From: Nitrospinae bacterium bin107
GTDB lineage: Bacteria > UBA8248
Reading direction: 5' to 3'
Assembly (NCBI GenBank): GCA_002238965.1
Contig: MPNJ01000002.1
Span: 253,001 to 317,000 of the forward strand
DNA length: 64,000 nt
Shown here: piece by piece, positions 9,046-17,823 of the stretch
Position numbering within the stretch: the first letter of the stretch is position 1
Layout of the letters: the number at the start of each line of letters is the position of its first letter
The notes under the pieces: model-generated
Databases searched by the model: none
Seen by the model: only the letters and a program-made list of their open reading frames with translations
Told to the model about the DNA's origin: nothing
Made by a program: the position numbers and the translations under genes

Positions 9046-9095
9046 AGGGGGATGAGCGGCGCGAGTTATCGCACGCCGCTCATCCCCTTTGTTTT
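9046..9095 (+). terminator. Rho-independent terminator after tctC
   Basis: GGGATGAGCGGCG (9049-9061) pairs perfectly with CGCCGCTCATCCC (9074-9086), extended by further pairs, followed by TTTGTTTTC. It lies 24 bases after the tctC stop. Confidence 0.9.
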
Positions 9096-9544
9096 CTTGA
9101 TACACCACCAGATCCTCCCCACCTCAGACGAACGCATTCCCGACCTCATGGAGTTGTTGAAAAGACTTCTCCGCCTCATCCTGAGTAGCGGCGAAGCCGC
9201 ATATCGAAGGATGCCCTCTCGCAACGGCGCGAAGCGTTCGACTCCCCTCGCCCTTCGATACGCCGCCTTCGGCGGCTACTCAGGGTGAGGAAAGGGGCGT
9301 TGGCGGCTTGCTGGAATCGCAGACGAGGGTTTTTCAACAACCCTGACAAGGGGGGGTAGGGGGGGTTGCTCCCGACGAAGGAGGTCGGGGGTTCGCGCGA
9401 AAGCGGCCTTCAGTCAAGGCCGGCCTCTCTTTGCCGACGCCAGCGCCGCTTGGCGAAACGAAGACTCCAAGCTATATTTCCCCCCGAACGGAGGAAAGAC
9501 CGGATTTCCACACACTAAAAACCACGCGCAGGGAGGCTCCTGTT
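9096..9544. repeat. Repeat-bearing intergenic region
   Basis: Contains an inverted pair of the CTCAGGGTGAGG family (9174-9213 and 9251-9290: CCTCATCCTGAGTAGCGG... and its mirror ...CGGCTACTCAGGGTGAGG), each arm with its own small palindrome. Next come a TTTTTCAACAACCC end (about 9325) and a CCCTGACAAGGGGGG / GTAGGGGGGGTTGCTCC element (9340-9370). The same pieces recur at 20.4, 25.7, 46.7 and 56.2-56.8 kb. No gene is seen. Confidence 0.7.
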
Positions 9545-9964
9545 TTGGCCGACATCATCACAGGCATGATCAAACGCTACGCTACCGATGACCGCTTCAC
9601 CCCCGAACCCGACCCTTCGGGCCGCTCCATCCGCCTCGTCGTGAACGAGGTCTGCTGGTTCGATATGGTGAAAAACGACGCCGACGGCAAGCTCCGCATC
9701 AGCTTCGCCACCGCCGACCGCTACATGAACGAGGACATCGAACTCGCCATCCTCGACAGCAAGGACCCGATTGACGATTTCGTGTACGACGGGATGGAGG
9801 AAGCGGGCGAGGAGGAAGAACACAAGGTGGAGCACTACCACGACGGCGTGTTCCGCTACGCCATCGACCTGCCCCTCGACAAGCCGGGCGTGGACGAGCA
9901 GGCGGCGCGGGTGCTGGACGGGCTGTTCTACACGTTCGAGGAGTTCGCCGAAGGCGACGACTAG
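9545..9964 (+). CDS. Small acidic protein of unknown function
   Basis: 139 aa from TTG 9545, chosen because GGGAGG lies eight bases upstream; the frame extends back to 9431 without a better start. Rich in Asp and Glu, with an acidic stretch EEAGEEEEHKVEHYHDG (about residues 82-98). Pattern IRLVVNEVCWFDMVKN, then IDLPLDKPGVDEQAARVLDG. It has no signal peptide or membrane segment, so is likely cytosolic. It stands alone between two repeat regions. No family recognised. Confidence 0.6.
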   Translation: MADIITGMIKRYATDDRFTPEPDPSGRSIRLVVNEVCWFDMVKNDADGKLRISFATADRYMNEDIELAILDSKDPIDDFVYDGMEEAGEEEEHKVEHYHDGVFRYAIDLPLDKPGVDEQAARVLDGLFYTFEEFAEGDD

Positions 9965-10115
9965 CCTTTCATACTTCGCGACGAGAAAGGCCGGGGAGCT
10001 TGATTCCCGGTCGCCACGCCATCTGGTGCGCATCCGGCCCGGATTGATTAAAGAATTATATACATGCCTTTACGGCAGTGTTCCATGCGCCGAGTGCGAT
10101 AGGAAATGATGGAAT

Positions 10116-10267
10116 CACTCCCCCCTTGAGGGGGAGTCGATGAAGCCAAGCGGATTATGCGAAGGCTGAATCGGTGGGGGGACATGCCACAGAGCAAATC
10201 TCCCCCCACCACATCGGCCTTCGTCCAAAGCACTCGGCCTCTGTGACTCTCCCTCAAGGGGGGAGTG
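10116..10267. repeat. Palindromic element with GAGGGGGAGT ends
   Basis: Outer arms are near-perfect inverted repeats: CACTCCCCCCTTGAGGGGGA at the left and TCCCTCAAGGGGGGAGTG at the right. Internal inverted arms are GCGAAGGCTGAATCGGTGGGG and its mirror side. Copies or half-copies occur at 48836-48926 and 56371-56535. Confidence 0.75.
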
Positions 10268-10490
10268 GAATTCCCCTTCTCCTTGGTTGGCAAAACCCTT
10301 AAATGAACGAACCCGATGAAAAAGAGGCCGTAGGGACAGGTCGCGACCTGTCCCTACAAAACCTGCAATCCTGCTGCTGTGGAGTTTTTCATCGGGCATT
10401 CCCCTCGGGATGCCCGACCCCTCAAGGGGGAGTGAGAAAAACCCGAACAGAAAAAAGAAGCCGTCAACTGAAGTTTAGAATCCCCATTGA
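10268..10490. repeat. Intergenic repeats including a 28-bp perfect palindrome
   Basis: A perfect palindrome with arm GTAGGGACAGGTCG lies at 10330-10357. The same palindrome recurs at 56613-56640 and its core at 51573-51592. A partial CCCCTCAAGGGGGAGTGAG arm follows at about 10420. No gene is seen. Confidence 0.7.
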
Positions 10491-10910
10491 TTAAGGATTA
10501 TCCCCCAGAACCTGGACTTCCACCCGCCTGTTCCTCGGGCGGTTGTCGAAATCAACCAGGACGACCTGCTGCCATTTTCCGGTGACGAGCGCGCCTCCCC
10601 GGACGGGAAGAGAGAGGCTGGGCCCCAGCAGGGCGGCGCGGACGTGGGAGAAGCCGTTCCCGTCTCCCGAGAGGACATGCGCGTAGTCCAATTCCTCGGG
10701 CGCCAGTCGGGCGATAGCCTCTTTCAGGTCAGAAACCGTTCCCGGCTCATACTCCATCGTCGTGAGACCCGCCGTCGAGCCGGGCGTGAAGGCCAGGACA
10801 ATTCCACTTTGCACCTTGCTTGCCGAAACGATGAGCTCGACCTGGAGCGTGATGTCCAGAATGTCCGTCATCCCTTTCGTCTCGATCACGAAGCCGTCTT
10901 CAAACACCAC
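10491..10910 (-). CDS. yjbQ: YjbQ/UPF0047 family protein
   Basis: 139 aa, the normal size for the YjbQ (UPF0047) family, whose members show weak thiamine-phosphate synthase activity. Family landmarks: GIVLAFTPGSTAGLTTMEYE (residues 40-60), DYAHVLSGDGNGFSHVRAAL (95-115) and the C-terminal GKWQQVVLVDFDNRPRNRRV. A cytosolic trimer with a metal site is expected. It lies downstream of citrate synthase in the same direction, but a terminator-like hairpin separates them, so it probably has its own promoter. Confidence 0.88.
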   Translation of the reverse strand: MVFEDGFVIETKGMTDILDITLQVELIVSASKVQSGIVLAFTPGSTAGLTTMEYEPGTVSDLKEAIARLAPEELDYAHVLSGDGNGFSHVRAALLGPSLSLPVRGGALVTGKWQQVVLVDFDNRPRNRRVEVQVLGDNP

Positions 10911-10951
10911 GGGGCTCCCTCCTCGGTTTCAGATTATTCAAGACAAAGACG

Positions 10952-10985
10952 AAAAAAAGCGGCCCCCGTTAGAGAGCCGCTTTTC
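10952..10985 (-). terminator. Terminator hairpin after citrate synthase
   Basis: On the minus strand AAAAGCGGC pairs with GCCGCTTTTTTTC around a loop of about 17 bases. It has A/T runs on both sides, so it can work in both directions. It is 17 bases past the citrate synthase stop. Confidence 0.75.
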
Positions 10986-11001
10986 TGTTTGCTTATTGAA
11001 T

Positions 11002-12171
11002 CTAGCCGCGCTCGCCAATCGGCGTGTATTGCGACTCCAGGTCGCCTATGTAAACCGCGCGGGGCCTGAAGAGCCGGTTGTCGGGCAGGTACTCGAGGAT
11101 GCGCGCCGACCACCCGGCGATGCGCGGCACGGCGAAGATGGGCGTGAACATGTCCGTGTCGATGCCCATGGCGTCGTAGATGATGCCCGAGAAGAAATCG
11201 ACGTTGGGGAAGATGCCCTTTCCCCCTAAGTCCGCCACCACGAGGGCTTCGAGCTTTTTCGCGATCTCGTAGAGATGGCTCGTACCGGCGCGCGCGGAGA
11301 ATTCCTTGGCGATGGGGTCGAACAGGCGCGCCCTGGGGTCGTAGGCCTTGTAGACGCGGTGGCCGAAGCCCATCACCTTCACCTTCTTCGACTTCGCCGC
11401 CGCGAACCAGTCTTCCGTCGTGGCGGGGTCTCCGATCTCCTGGAACGTGCGCAGCGTGGCCTCGTTGGCGCCGCCGTGGAGGGGGCCCTTGAGCGAGCCG
11501 ATGCCCGCGACGATGGAGCTGTAGAAATCCGTGAGCGAGCTGTTCGTGACCATCGAGGAGAAGGTGGAGGCGTTCATGCCGTGTTCGGCGTGGATGATGA
11601 GAGCCATGTCCATCACCTCCACGGTGCGCGCGTCCGGCGTCTCGCCCGTCATCATACTCAGGAAATCCTCGGACAACCCTTTGCCGGGGTCGGGCTCGAT
11701 GAGGAACTCGCCCCTCCGCGCCCGCTGGATGGCCGCCACCAGGGTGGGGAACTGCGCCGTGAGCGTGAGGGCGATGTCGTAATCGTTCTCCACCGTCACC
11801 TCGAATTCACGGGGGTTCAGGCAGCCGAGCATGGAGACGGCGGTGCGCAGCGAGCTCATGGGGTGGCACGTGCCGGCGATCTGCACGATCAGGTCTTTCA
11901 CCGGCTGGGGGATGGGCCGGCGCAAGGCCAGATCGGCATTGAAGACGTCGAGTTCCGCCCGGGTGGGCAGCTTTCCGTTCAGCAGCAGGTAGGCCGTTTC
12001 CTCGTAGCCCCCGCCTCCGGCGCAGAGGTCGTCGATGCTGTACCCGCGATAGATGAGCTTGCCGTTCGCTCCATCGACGTAGCTGATGGCGCTCTCGTTC
12101 GTGATGGCCCCCTCGAGACCCTTCTTGAATTCCACGCTGCCAACGAATTGGCGGGGTTTTTCTTCAGCCAT
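11002..12171 (-). CDS. gltA: Citrate synthase (or 2-methylcitrate synthase)
   Basis: 389 aa from ATG 12171 (GGAG six bases upstream; an in-frame ATG six codons earlier lacks a good site). Active-site residues are visible: LIIHAEHGMNAST (about 190), LKGPLHGGANEA (His, about 235), GFGHRVYKAYDPRA (His/Arg, about 275) and PNVDFFSG (Asp, about 330). The length fits type II monofunctional citrate synthases of the short, archaeal/Gram-positive-like branch, which also includes methylcitrate synthases. The two cannot be told apart here, and no prp genes are adjacent. It condenses oxaloacetate with an acyl-CoA at the entry to the TCA cycle. Confidence 0.88.
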   Translation of the reverse strand: MAEEKPRQFVGSVEFKKGLEGAITNESAISYVDGANGKLIYRGYSIDDLCAGGGGYEETAYLLLNGKLPTRAELDVFNADLALRRPIPQPVKDLIVQIAGTCHPMSSLRTAVSMLGCLNPREFEVTVENDYDIALTLTAQFPTLVAAIQRARRGEFLIEPDPGKGLSEDFLSMMTGETPDARTVEVMDMALIIHAEHGMNASTFSSMVTNSSLTDFYSSIVAGIGSLKGPLHGGANEATLRTFQEIGDPATTEDWFAAAKSKKVKVMGFGHRVYKAYDPRARLFDPIAKEFSARAGTSHLYEIAKKLEALVVADLGGKGIFPNVDFFSGIIYDAMGIDTDMFTPIFAVPRIAGWSARILEYLPDNRLFRPRAVYIGDLESQYTPIGERG

Positions 12172-12273
12172 GGGCGTCTCCAAGCGCAAGATGATGAAAC
12201 GGCTTCAAGAATACTTTTATTATCAGCAGGTTCCGTCATGCTGCTCTCGCGCGCGAAACCGCCGCTACTAAAA

Positions 12274-12290
12274 GTATACTGTATACAATT
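12274..12290. promoter_or_regulatory. GTATAC double palindrome, candidate operator
   Basis: GTATACTGTATACAATT lies in the divergent region between citrate synthase and the dehalogenase. The overlapping GTATAC palindromes resemble operators of FCD-type GntR regulators (TNGTATACNA). No such regulator is in the window. Confidence 0.4.
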
Positions 12291-12478
12291 GAATGAGTTA
12301 CAATAAGATTTATACTATACAAACATTTCATCCCGCCATGCAAACGGGGTTTCTGGATTTACATGCCTGGGCTTTGCTTGACACCCACCCACGCGCGACC
12401 TTAAAAAATTTCTTCGAGCAAACTCCTTTTCCGACCGATAAGAAGAGGCTGAATCCCCTCACAAAGGAAACCCGGACC

Positions 12479-13213
12479 ATGGCCCGACTGACCGATTACA
12501 AGGTACTGACGTTCGACTGCTACGGCACGCTCATCGACTGGGAGGCCGGGATCTGGGACGCGCTGCAACCGCTCATCATGAGTGGTGGCGACTCAGGCGT
12601 GACGCGCGAGGCCGCGCTATTAGCCTTCGCCAAGTGGGAAGCCCACCACGAGCACGCCTCGCCTGAGCTTCGCTATCCCGACCTCCTCGCACGAGTCCAC
12701 CGGAGCATGGCCGAGAGTCTGGGATTCGAGACGAGCGGCGCGCTCGATGAGGCTTTCGGCGCATCCGTGCCGCTGTGGCCGGCGTTCGCAGATACCGCGG
12801 ACGCGCTGCGCATCCTGAAGCGGCATTACAAGCTCGTGATCCTCTCGAACGTCCACCGCGAGGGCTTCGCCGCCTCGAACCGCAAGCTGGGCGTCACGTT
12901 CGACGCGGTCTATACCGCCGAGGACATCGGCACATACAAGCCCGCCGACGCCAATTTCGAGTATCTCCTGTCGCACCTGAAGTCCGACTTCGGGCTGGAT
13001 AAATCCGACGTACTGCACACGGCGCAGAGCCTGCGCCACGACCATACGCCCGCGAACCGGTTCGGCCTCGCCAACGCCTGGATCGACCGGCAGAGGCTCT
13101 CCGAGGGGGGAAGCTGGGGGGCGACGGAGAAGGTCGAGACCATGCCGACGACCGACTTCATCTTCTTCTCGATGGGCGAGATGGCCGCAGCCGTCGAGGC
13201 GGAGGGTGGTTAG
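12479..13213 (+). CDS. HAD-superfamily hydrolase, haloacid dehalogenase type II
   Basis: 244 aa from ATG 12479 (MARLTDYKVLTFDCYG); the longer open frame back to 12293 runs through the promoter region and is unlikely to be translated. Motif I is FDCYGTLIDWEAG with nucleophile Asp near residue 11. Motif II is YKLVILSNVHREGF, the Lys motif GTYKPADANFEY, and motif III HTAQSLRHDHTPANRFGL. This matches type II 2-haloacid dehalogenase-like HAD proteins. It hydrolyses a C-halogen or phosphoester bond through an aspartyl intermediate in the cytosol. The stop lies five bases from that of the convergent NYN gene. Confidence 0.82.
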   Translation: MARLTDYKVLTFDCYGTLIDWEAGIWDALQPLIMSGGDSGVTREAALLAFAKWEAHHEHASPELRYPDLLARVHRSMAESLGFETSGALDEAFGASVPLWPAFADTADALRILKRHYKLVILSNVHREGFAASNRKLGVTFDAVYTAEDIGTYKPADANFEYLLSHLKSDFGLDKSDVLHTAQSLRHDHTPANRFGLANAWIDRQRLSEGGSWGATEKVETMPTTDFIFFSMGEMAAAVEAEGG

Positions 13214-13217
13214 GGGT

Positions 13218-13841
13218 TCACCAGTTGGTGGGCTTGGTGATCTTGGTTCCCGGAATCGGTGATGGAAGCTGATTCCTCTGTAAAGCGCCTTTTCTTATGC
13301 GACGCAAGAAATCGGCATGCACCCTTAACTCTTGAGATGTATGGCTCGTTCCGGGTGTTATGAGGCCAATCCATTTTCTCTTGTGCTTTTTCACGAGGCG
13401 GATTGCCTCTGCAATATCACTGTCATTCGTGACTACAACCGCGCAGTCGTAGGCATTCAACCAAGCATCGTTCAAAAGATGTACGGCGAGATTGACATCC
13501 GACCCCTTTTCTTCCGTTCTGACGACATTGACCAATCTCCGTCTATTGCCGGTATCAGCAAGCAGCGCTTGAACCTTATGAGTCAGAAAATGACCGAAAT
13601 AAACTTCAACTTCCGGGCAATAGTGTTGTAACGCATGTAAATATGTGTCTTGACGTTGTGGTTTAGATAGATCGTTGGGACGTTCTGAGACACGCGCCGT
13701 GAAGAATTTGATTTTGAGGATATCGTGGTGCGACTGCAAAACAGTACGAAACAAACCGGATAGATTGAGCCACTTGAAGGGTGTTCGCTTCAGCGCGCGG
13801 TAATAGAGGTTGAATCCATCGACGTAGATATAAGTTCGCAT
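13218..13841 (-). CDS. NYN-domain (PIN-like) putative ribonuclease
   Basis: 207 aa. The NYN/LabA-type nuclease fold shows conserved acidic residues: YIYVDGFNLYYRAL (Asp, residues 4-17), EEKGSDVNLAVHLLNDAW (about 115-132) and CAVVVTNDSDIAEAIRLV (about 138-155). The basic C-terminus suggests RNA binding. NYN proteins are metal-dependent RNases of the PIN superfamily, sometimes in defence or RNA turnover. No partner gene is adjacent. It starts just downstream of a terminator. Confidence 0.85.
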   Translation of the reverse strand: MRTYIYVDGFNLYYRALKRTPFKWLNLSGLFRTVLQSHHDILKIKFFTARVSERPNDLSKPQRQDTYLHALQHYCPEVEVYFGHFLTHKVQALLADTGNRRRLVNVVRTEEKGSDVNLAVHLLNDAWLNAYDCAVVVTNDSDIAEAIRLVKKHKRKWIGLITPGTSHTSQELRVHADFLRRIRKGALQRNQLPSPIPGTKITKPTNW

Positions 13842-13852
13842 GATCGTCTTAT

Positions 13853-13883
13853 AAAAAAGCAGGGGCCTCCTTAGAGGCCCCGC
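13853..13883 (-). terminator. Terminator between the MBL gene and the NYN gene
   Basis: Minus-strand GGGGCCT (13881-13875) pairs with AGGCCCC (13868-13862), then TGC and six T. It ends transcription coming from the MBL hydrolase gene, 12 bases before the NYN start. Confidence 0.75.
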
Positions 13884-14069
13884 ACCCGGCAGTCGAAACC
13901 ACCGGGGGAGTAATTATAGACAACAAAGGTGCCATAGCTCCCCGGCAATGTCAATAGATAAATTACCTTCCGTTCCAAAAAGCCTTTGCAAAGCCGGCTC
14001 ACGCCGACCTCACACCAGCCAGCCGTTTCCCCCCGGCTCTCTCCCTGCGGGCCTGCGCCAGTCGTTCGT

Positions 14070-14930
14070 TCAGTTTCCCCGTCGCTGGAGCACGACGCGG
14101 GAATAGACCCCTTCGATGTTGAGCTCGCGCCACTGGGCGTAGGAACCCCAATCCTTGTATTTGTCGAGGGTGATCGACGCCTTCATCTCCTCCAGGCTCT
14201 TTCCCGCGCGCGCGGCGGCGACGACGGCGTTGTACAGGTCTTCGTGGTAGCGGCGATGCTCGGCGACGTCCTTCTTGACGCCCATGGCCCCGTGACCGGG
14301 CGCCAGGATGTCGAAGTCCAGCCGCTCGACGCGCCGCAACGATTCGATCCAGTCGGGGTAGTAGGAATCGGAGAGGTTGCGGTAGGGCAGGCGCTTGACC
14401 GACACGAAGTCGACGGCGAACAGGGTCCGCTCCTCGGGGAACAGCATGACGATCGAGTTGTCCGAGTGGTTGCGGCCCGTATAGATGAGCTCGACCCGCT
14501 TGCCCCCCAACGCCACCGTCATGCGGTCGGTGAACGTGATGTCGGGCACCTCGGTCGGGCGGCCTTCGCCGATGATCGCGGCCTTGGTCCTCTCGTGGGC
14601 GATCACCGTCGCGGTATCGGCGAAGACCTCGCCGCCAGCGCTGTGGTCGCGGTGATCGTGGCTGAGGATCAGGTACTTGACCGGCCGGTTGAACCGCTTG
14701 GCGATCTCGGCCTTGAGCCAGGCGGCCGCCTCTTTGTTGATGGGATCGGTGACGATCACGCCATCCGGCGTCACCAGGAAGACGGAATAGTGAAATTTGT
14801 TCTGGAAGCGGTAGAGGTCGCCCGCGATGCGGGTGATGGCGCGTTTGGCCTGTGCGTGAAGCGCGCCGGGCGCCAGGAGGGCGGCGGCGAGAAAGGCGGC
14901 GGCGATAACCTACGATAGTGCTGGCTTCAT
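14070..14930 (-). CDS. Secreted MBL-fold metallohydrolase, amber codon in signal peptide
   Basis: The reading frame runs from ATG 14930 to 14070 (286 codons) with one in-frame TAG at 14910-14912 (codon 7). Around it lies a classic signal peptide: MKPALS, stop, VIAAAFLAAALLAPGALHAQ. The mature part has the metal motif ILSHDHRDHSAGGEVF (HxHxDH), a third ligand region IYTGRNHSDNS and the C-terminal LDFDILAPGHGAMG. No ATG, GTG or TTG lies between the TAG and GTG 14774, which starts inside the fold, so re-initiation would give a leaderless and truncated enzyme. It is either a recent nonsense mutation or a sequencing error. A periplasmic MBL hydrolase is the intended product. Confidence 0.75.
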
Positions 14931-15104
14931 GGGGTTCTCCTTGCGCTTTGGCGGCGTGGTGGGAACCGGTCCCGCCCGGGAGCAGGACGCAGCAACCAAG
15001 CGTACTATCCCCTGCTCGGAGGGGTCAAACACACGTTCGTGACCTGCGGGGGAGGCCATGAGCTCACGACCCTGATCACGCCGCAATTCCTCCTTTCTCA
15101 AGTC

Positions 15105-15293
15105 TCAGCCCCGCCGCGCCAGCCACCACGACGCCGCGTAGACGGCAACCGCGATCAGGCCGAGCAATCCCGCCACCAGCGTCGCCGCCGCCGTGAAGAC
15201 GCCGAGCAAAACCCCAGCCGTCCAGGCGTCGCGGCGGTAGCCCAGCCGCCACAACCGCCGGCACCCCAGCGCCAGCGGCAGGCCACAAGGCGC
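15105..15293 (-). pseudogene. Truncated copy of the small membrane protein at 16607-16960
   Basis: The frame encodes PCGLPLALGCRRLWRLGYRR and then a hydrophobic C-terminal half ending WWLARRG, nearly the same as the C-terminal two thirds of the protein at 16607-16960. The N-terminal transmembrane part is replaced by unrelated Arg-rich sequence. Nucleotide similarity continues past the stop (15068-15104 matches 16570-16606), so this is a DNA duplication that lost its 5-prime end. Confidence 0.75.
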
Positions 15294-15411
15294 GCCTGGG
15301 CGCGGTTCGCGCCGCCGGGTCCGAGCTCGTCGAAACGAATGCTTGACGCTGCGGGCCGGCCCGGGATATCTTCCGCCGCGCCGCTTACGCATCGTCTAGA
15401 GGGAGACGATC

Positions 15412-16428
15412 ATGGAATCATCATTGTTTTGGCTCAAGAGATTTTATCTGGAACGCCGCCTTGTCATCCCGCTTGTCGTCCTGCTGGTCCTCAGCCTCGC
15501 CGGCTGTTCGGGGAGCCGGTTATCCGACGGCGGCGGCGAATCTTCGGAGGTTGGCGGGGAAGGTTCGGAGAGCGGAGGAGAAAGCTCCGAGGGTGGCGGG
15601 GAATCTTCCGAGGGTGGCGGAGAAGAATCCGGCGCGCAGCTCGGGCTGACGGACACCTTCAACATGGTTCGCGCCGGCGCCCGGCTCGTTCTTCGCTACG
15701 ACGCCGCCACACAGACTTTCAAGGGAACCGTGACCAATACGACCAACGCTCCGCTGAGCAGCGTCCGCGTCGAGGTGCACCTCTCGAACGGAGTGGAGTT
15801 GGGGCCGACGACGCCGGTCGATCTACAACCCGGCGAGTCCCGCGACGTCACTCTCGACGCAAGCGGCCAAACCTTCGATGGATGGACGCCGCACGCGGAA
15901 GTCGGGTCGGGGAGCGGCGGCACGGCGAGCGCAACCGGGGTCGACGCTCTGGAGACGTCCGCATCCTCGCTCGGGGGATGGGCCACCATGGACGGCGTCG
16001 GGCTGGGCATCGAGCACCAGGGCTATGATCTGCGGGCCTGGTACACGCTGGAGGGCGATGTCTGGACCCCGCACCTCTCCCCATCCGCGCCTGAGCATCA
16101 GCCGACGGAGGCGGCGACGTGGACGGGTGAATGGATGGGCTATTACGGGGACGACCCGGCGATCGATTCGGGGGAGGCGCGCGTTACCGTGACGCTGGAC
16201 GACGGGACGAAGGCGACCCTTGCCCTTGACGACGTGCCGACCCTCGGGACCCTGCAGTGGGAGGATATGCCGGTCAGCGACGGCAGGTTCACGGGGACGA
16301 TTACGACGCAAGGCTCCAAAACGTATGAGGCCACCGGGCAGTTCGGCGGCCCCAGCCAGGCCGGCGTTGCCGGCCACGCCTCCGGTTCGGACCTGCGATC
16401 CGTGTTCTACGGGCAAAAGCCGGAGTAA
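15412..16428 (+). CDS. TbpB-like beta-barrel lipoprotein with GGGESSE repeats
   Basis: 338 aa. Signal peptide with lipobox LVLSLAGC (Cys about residue 32), so an outer- or inner-membrane-anchored lipoprotein. Residues 40-72 are a low-complexity linker of five GGGESSE/GGEGSES-like units. Residues 95-150 look like an FxLYD/immunoglobulin-like beta domain (FKGTVTNTTNAPLSSVRVEV). The C-terminal 110 residues (GEWMGYYGDD, FTGTITTQGSKTYEATGQF, GVAGHASGSDLRSVFYGQ) resemble the eight-stranded barrel of TbpB/factor-H-binding-like lipoproteins. GGGAG lies shortly before the ATG. The gene lies between two direct copies of a neighbouring membrane gene. Ligand unknown. Confidence 0.75.
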   Translation: MESSLFWLKRFYLERRLVIPLVVLLVLSLAGCSGSRLSDGGGESSEVGGEGSESGGESSEGGGESSEGGGEESGAQLGLTDTFNMVRAGARLVLRYDAATQTFKGTVTNTTNAPLSSVRVEVHLSNGVELGPTTPVDLQPGESRDVTLDASGQTFDGWTPHAEVGSGSGGTASATGVDALETSASSLGGWATMDGVGLGIEHQGYDLRAWYTLEGDVWTPHLSPSAPEHQPTEAATWTGEWMGYYGDDPAIDSGEARVTVTLDDGTKATLALDDVPTLGTLQWEDMPVSDGRFTGTITTQGSKTYEATGQFGGPSQAGVAGHASGSDLRSVFYGQKPE

Positions 16429-16606
16429 ATAAGAAGGCGACCCGGTAACGCACTCGCCTCACCGAGTACGCCTCCCGGAGTGGCCGCGGCCGTTCCGGGA
16501 GGCTCGCCGGACCGCCATTTCCGCGAGTTCGCGCCACGGCTCCATGCGCTCCCCGATATTCCGGTTCGCGACCCTGATCACGCCGCGACCCCTCTTTTCT
16601 CTGCTA

Positions 16607-16960
16607 TCAGCCCCGCCGCGCGAGCCACCACACCGCCGCCCAGACCGGAAGGCTGAGGACGACTGCGTAGAGAGCGATGGCAATCGGGCCGAGCAATCCC
16701 GCCACCAGCGACGCCGCCACCGTGACGACGCCGAGTATTATCCCCGCCATCCAGGCATCGCGGCGGTAGCCCAGCCGCCACAACCGCCGGCACCCCAGCG
16801 CCAGCGGCAGGCCGCAAGGCGCGACCGGGACCAGCGACCCCAACTGCATCGGCAACGACATCCAGAACCCGGGCTCGGCCCCGAAGCGCACGAGCGCGGT
16901 CGCGACTATCCCGGCAGGCAGCCACAGGAGCGCCAGCGCCCAGAAGCCGCGCCGCCCCAT
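16607..16960 (-). CDS. Small integral membrane protein, last gene of the polyamine operon
   Basis: 117 aa with four hydrophobic segments: about 5-25 (FWALALLWLPAGIVATALV), 40-58, 70-92 (AGIILGVVTVAASLVAGLL) and 95-112. Its ATG lies five bases after the agmatinase stop and uses GGGGG in that gene's end as ribosome site, so it is co-transcribed with the polyamine genes. A truncated copy lies at 15105-15293. No family recognised. A role in polyamine transport or membrane homeostasis would be guesswork. Confidence 0.65.
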   Translation of the reverse strand: MGRRGFWALALLWLPAGIVATALVRFGAEPGFWMSLPMQLGSLVPVAPCGLPLALGCRRLWRLGYRRDAWMAGIILGVVTVAASLVAGLLGPIAIALYAVVLSLPVWAAVWWLARRG

Positions 16961-16965
16961 CCGAC

Positions 16966-17823
16966 TTACGCCCCCAGCACCAGCGCGAGTTCACGCACCA
17001 GCTTGGCGGCGGCTATGGCGCTCGCGCCGGTCGGGTCCCACTCGGGGGCGAGCTCCACCACGTCGGCGCCGATGATGCGCGCGCCCGAGGCGTTCAGGAC
17101 ACGGATGCAGTCCATGAGCGCATCGAAGCCGGGGCCGCCGGGTTCCGGGCTGCCGGTTCCGGGCATCTCGCCGGGGTTCACGACGTCCACGTCGATGGTG
17201 AGATAAATGGGGCGATCACCCGCCACCTTGAGCGCCGCCTCCACGGCCTCGGGACTCATGGGCCGCAAGGTGTCGTTCGCCCGCATCCATTCGAACTCTT
17301 CGCGCGTGCCCGAGCGGACGCCGAACTGGCGAAGCGGGCCTATGCCTTCAAGCTCCAGAATGCGCCGCATGGCGCAGGCGTGCGAGAGACGCTCTCCCAG
17401 ATAGTCATCACGCAAATCCGCGTGGGCGTCCCACTGGAACACGGCCAAGCCGGGGAAGAGTTCGAGCGCCGCCTCCACGGCGGGAAGGCTCACCAGATGC
17501 TCACCGCCCAGGAAGACGGGACGCTTGCCCGCCCGGAATACCCGCGAGGCTTCGGCACGGATGGCCGCGAGAACGGCCTGGGTGTCGCCTGAGGCGAGAT
17601 CGACATCACCCAGATCGCACAAGGCGGCGTCGCACAAGTCCTTGTCCAGGTGCGGGCTGTAGGTTTCGAGGCAATCGGACGCCTCGCGCATCGCGTCGGG
17701 GCCGAATCTCGCGCCTCGCCGGAAGCTCGCCGTCTCATCGAAAGGGCATCCCAGCAGAACGACGCGCGCTGAATCGAAAGAGTTTTCAGCGCAGAGAAAT
17801 CGCGGGCGGGCCTCCCCGCCCAT
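16966..17823 (-). CDS. speB: Agmatinase (ureohydrolase)
   Basis: 285 aa from ATG 17823; the open frame upstream overlaps speE and is not coding. Binuclear Mn ligands of the arginase/agmatinase family: GGEHLVSLPAV (His), FQWDAHADLRDDY (Asp-x-His-x-Asp) and LTIDVDVVNPGEMPGTGSPE (Asp-x-Asp). It converts agmatine to putrescine plus urea in the cytosol. Its ATG overlaps the speE stop (TGATG), so translation is coupled. It supplies putrescine for the spermidine synthase encoded just upstream. Confidence 0.92.
   Translation of the reverse strand: MGGEARPRFLCAENSFDSARVVLLGCPFDETASFRRGARFGPDAMREASDCLETYSPHLDKDLCDAALCDLGDVDLASGDTQAVLAAIRAEASRVFRAGKRPVFLGGEHLVSLPAVEAALELFPGLAVFQWDAHADLRDDYLGERLSHACAMRRILELEGIGPLRQFGVRSGTREEFEWMRANDTLRPMSPEAVEAALKVAGDRPIYLTIDVDVVNPGEMPGTGSPEPGGPGFDALMDCIRVLNASGARIIGADVVELAPEWDPTGASAIAAAKLVRELALVLGA

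Noticed and set aside
14910-14912. TAG as pyrrolysine codon
   Set aside because: It falls in a signal peptide, where Pyl has no expected role, and no pyl genes are visible.
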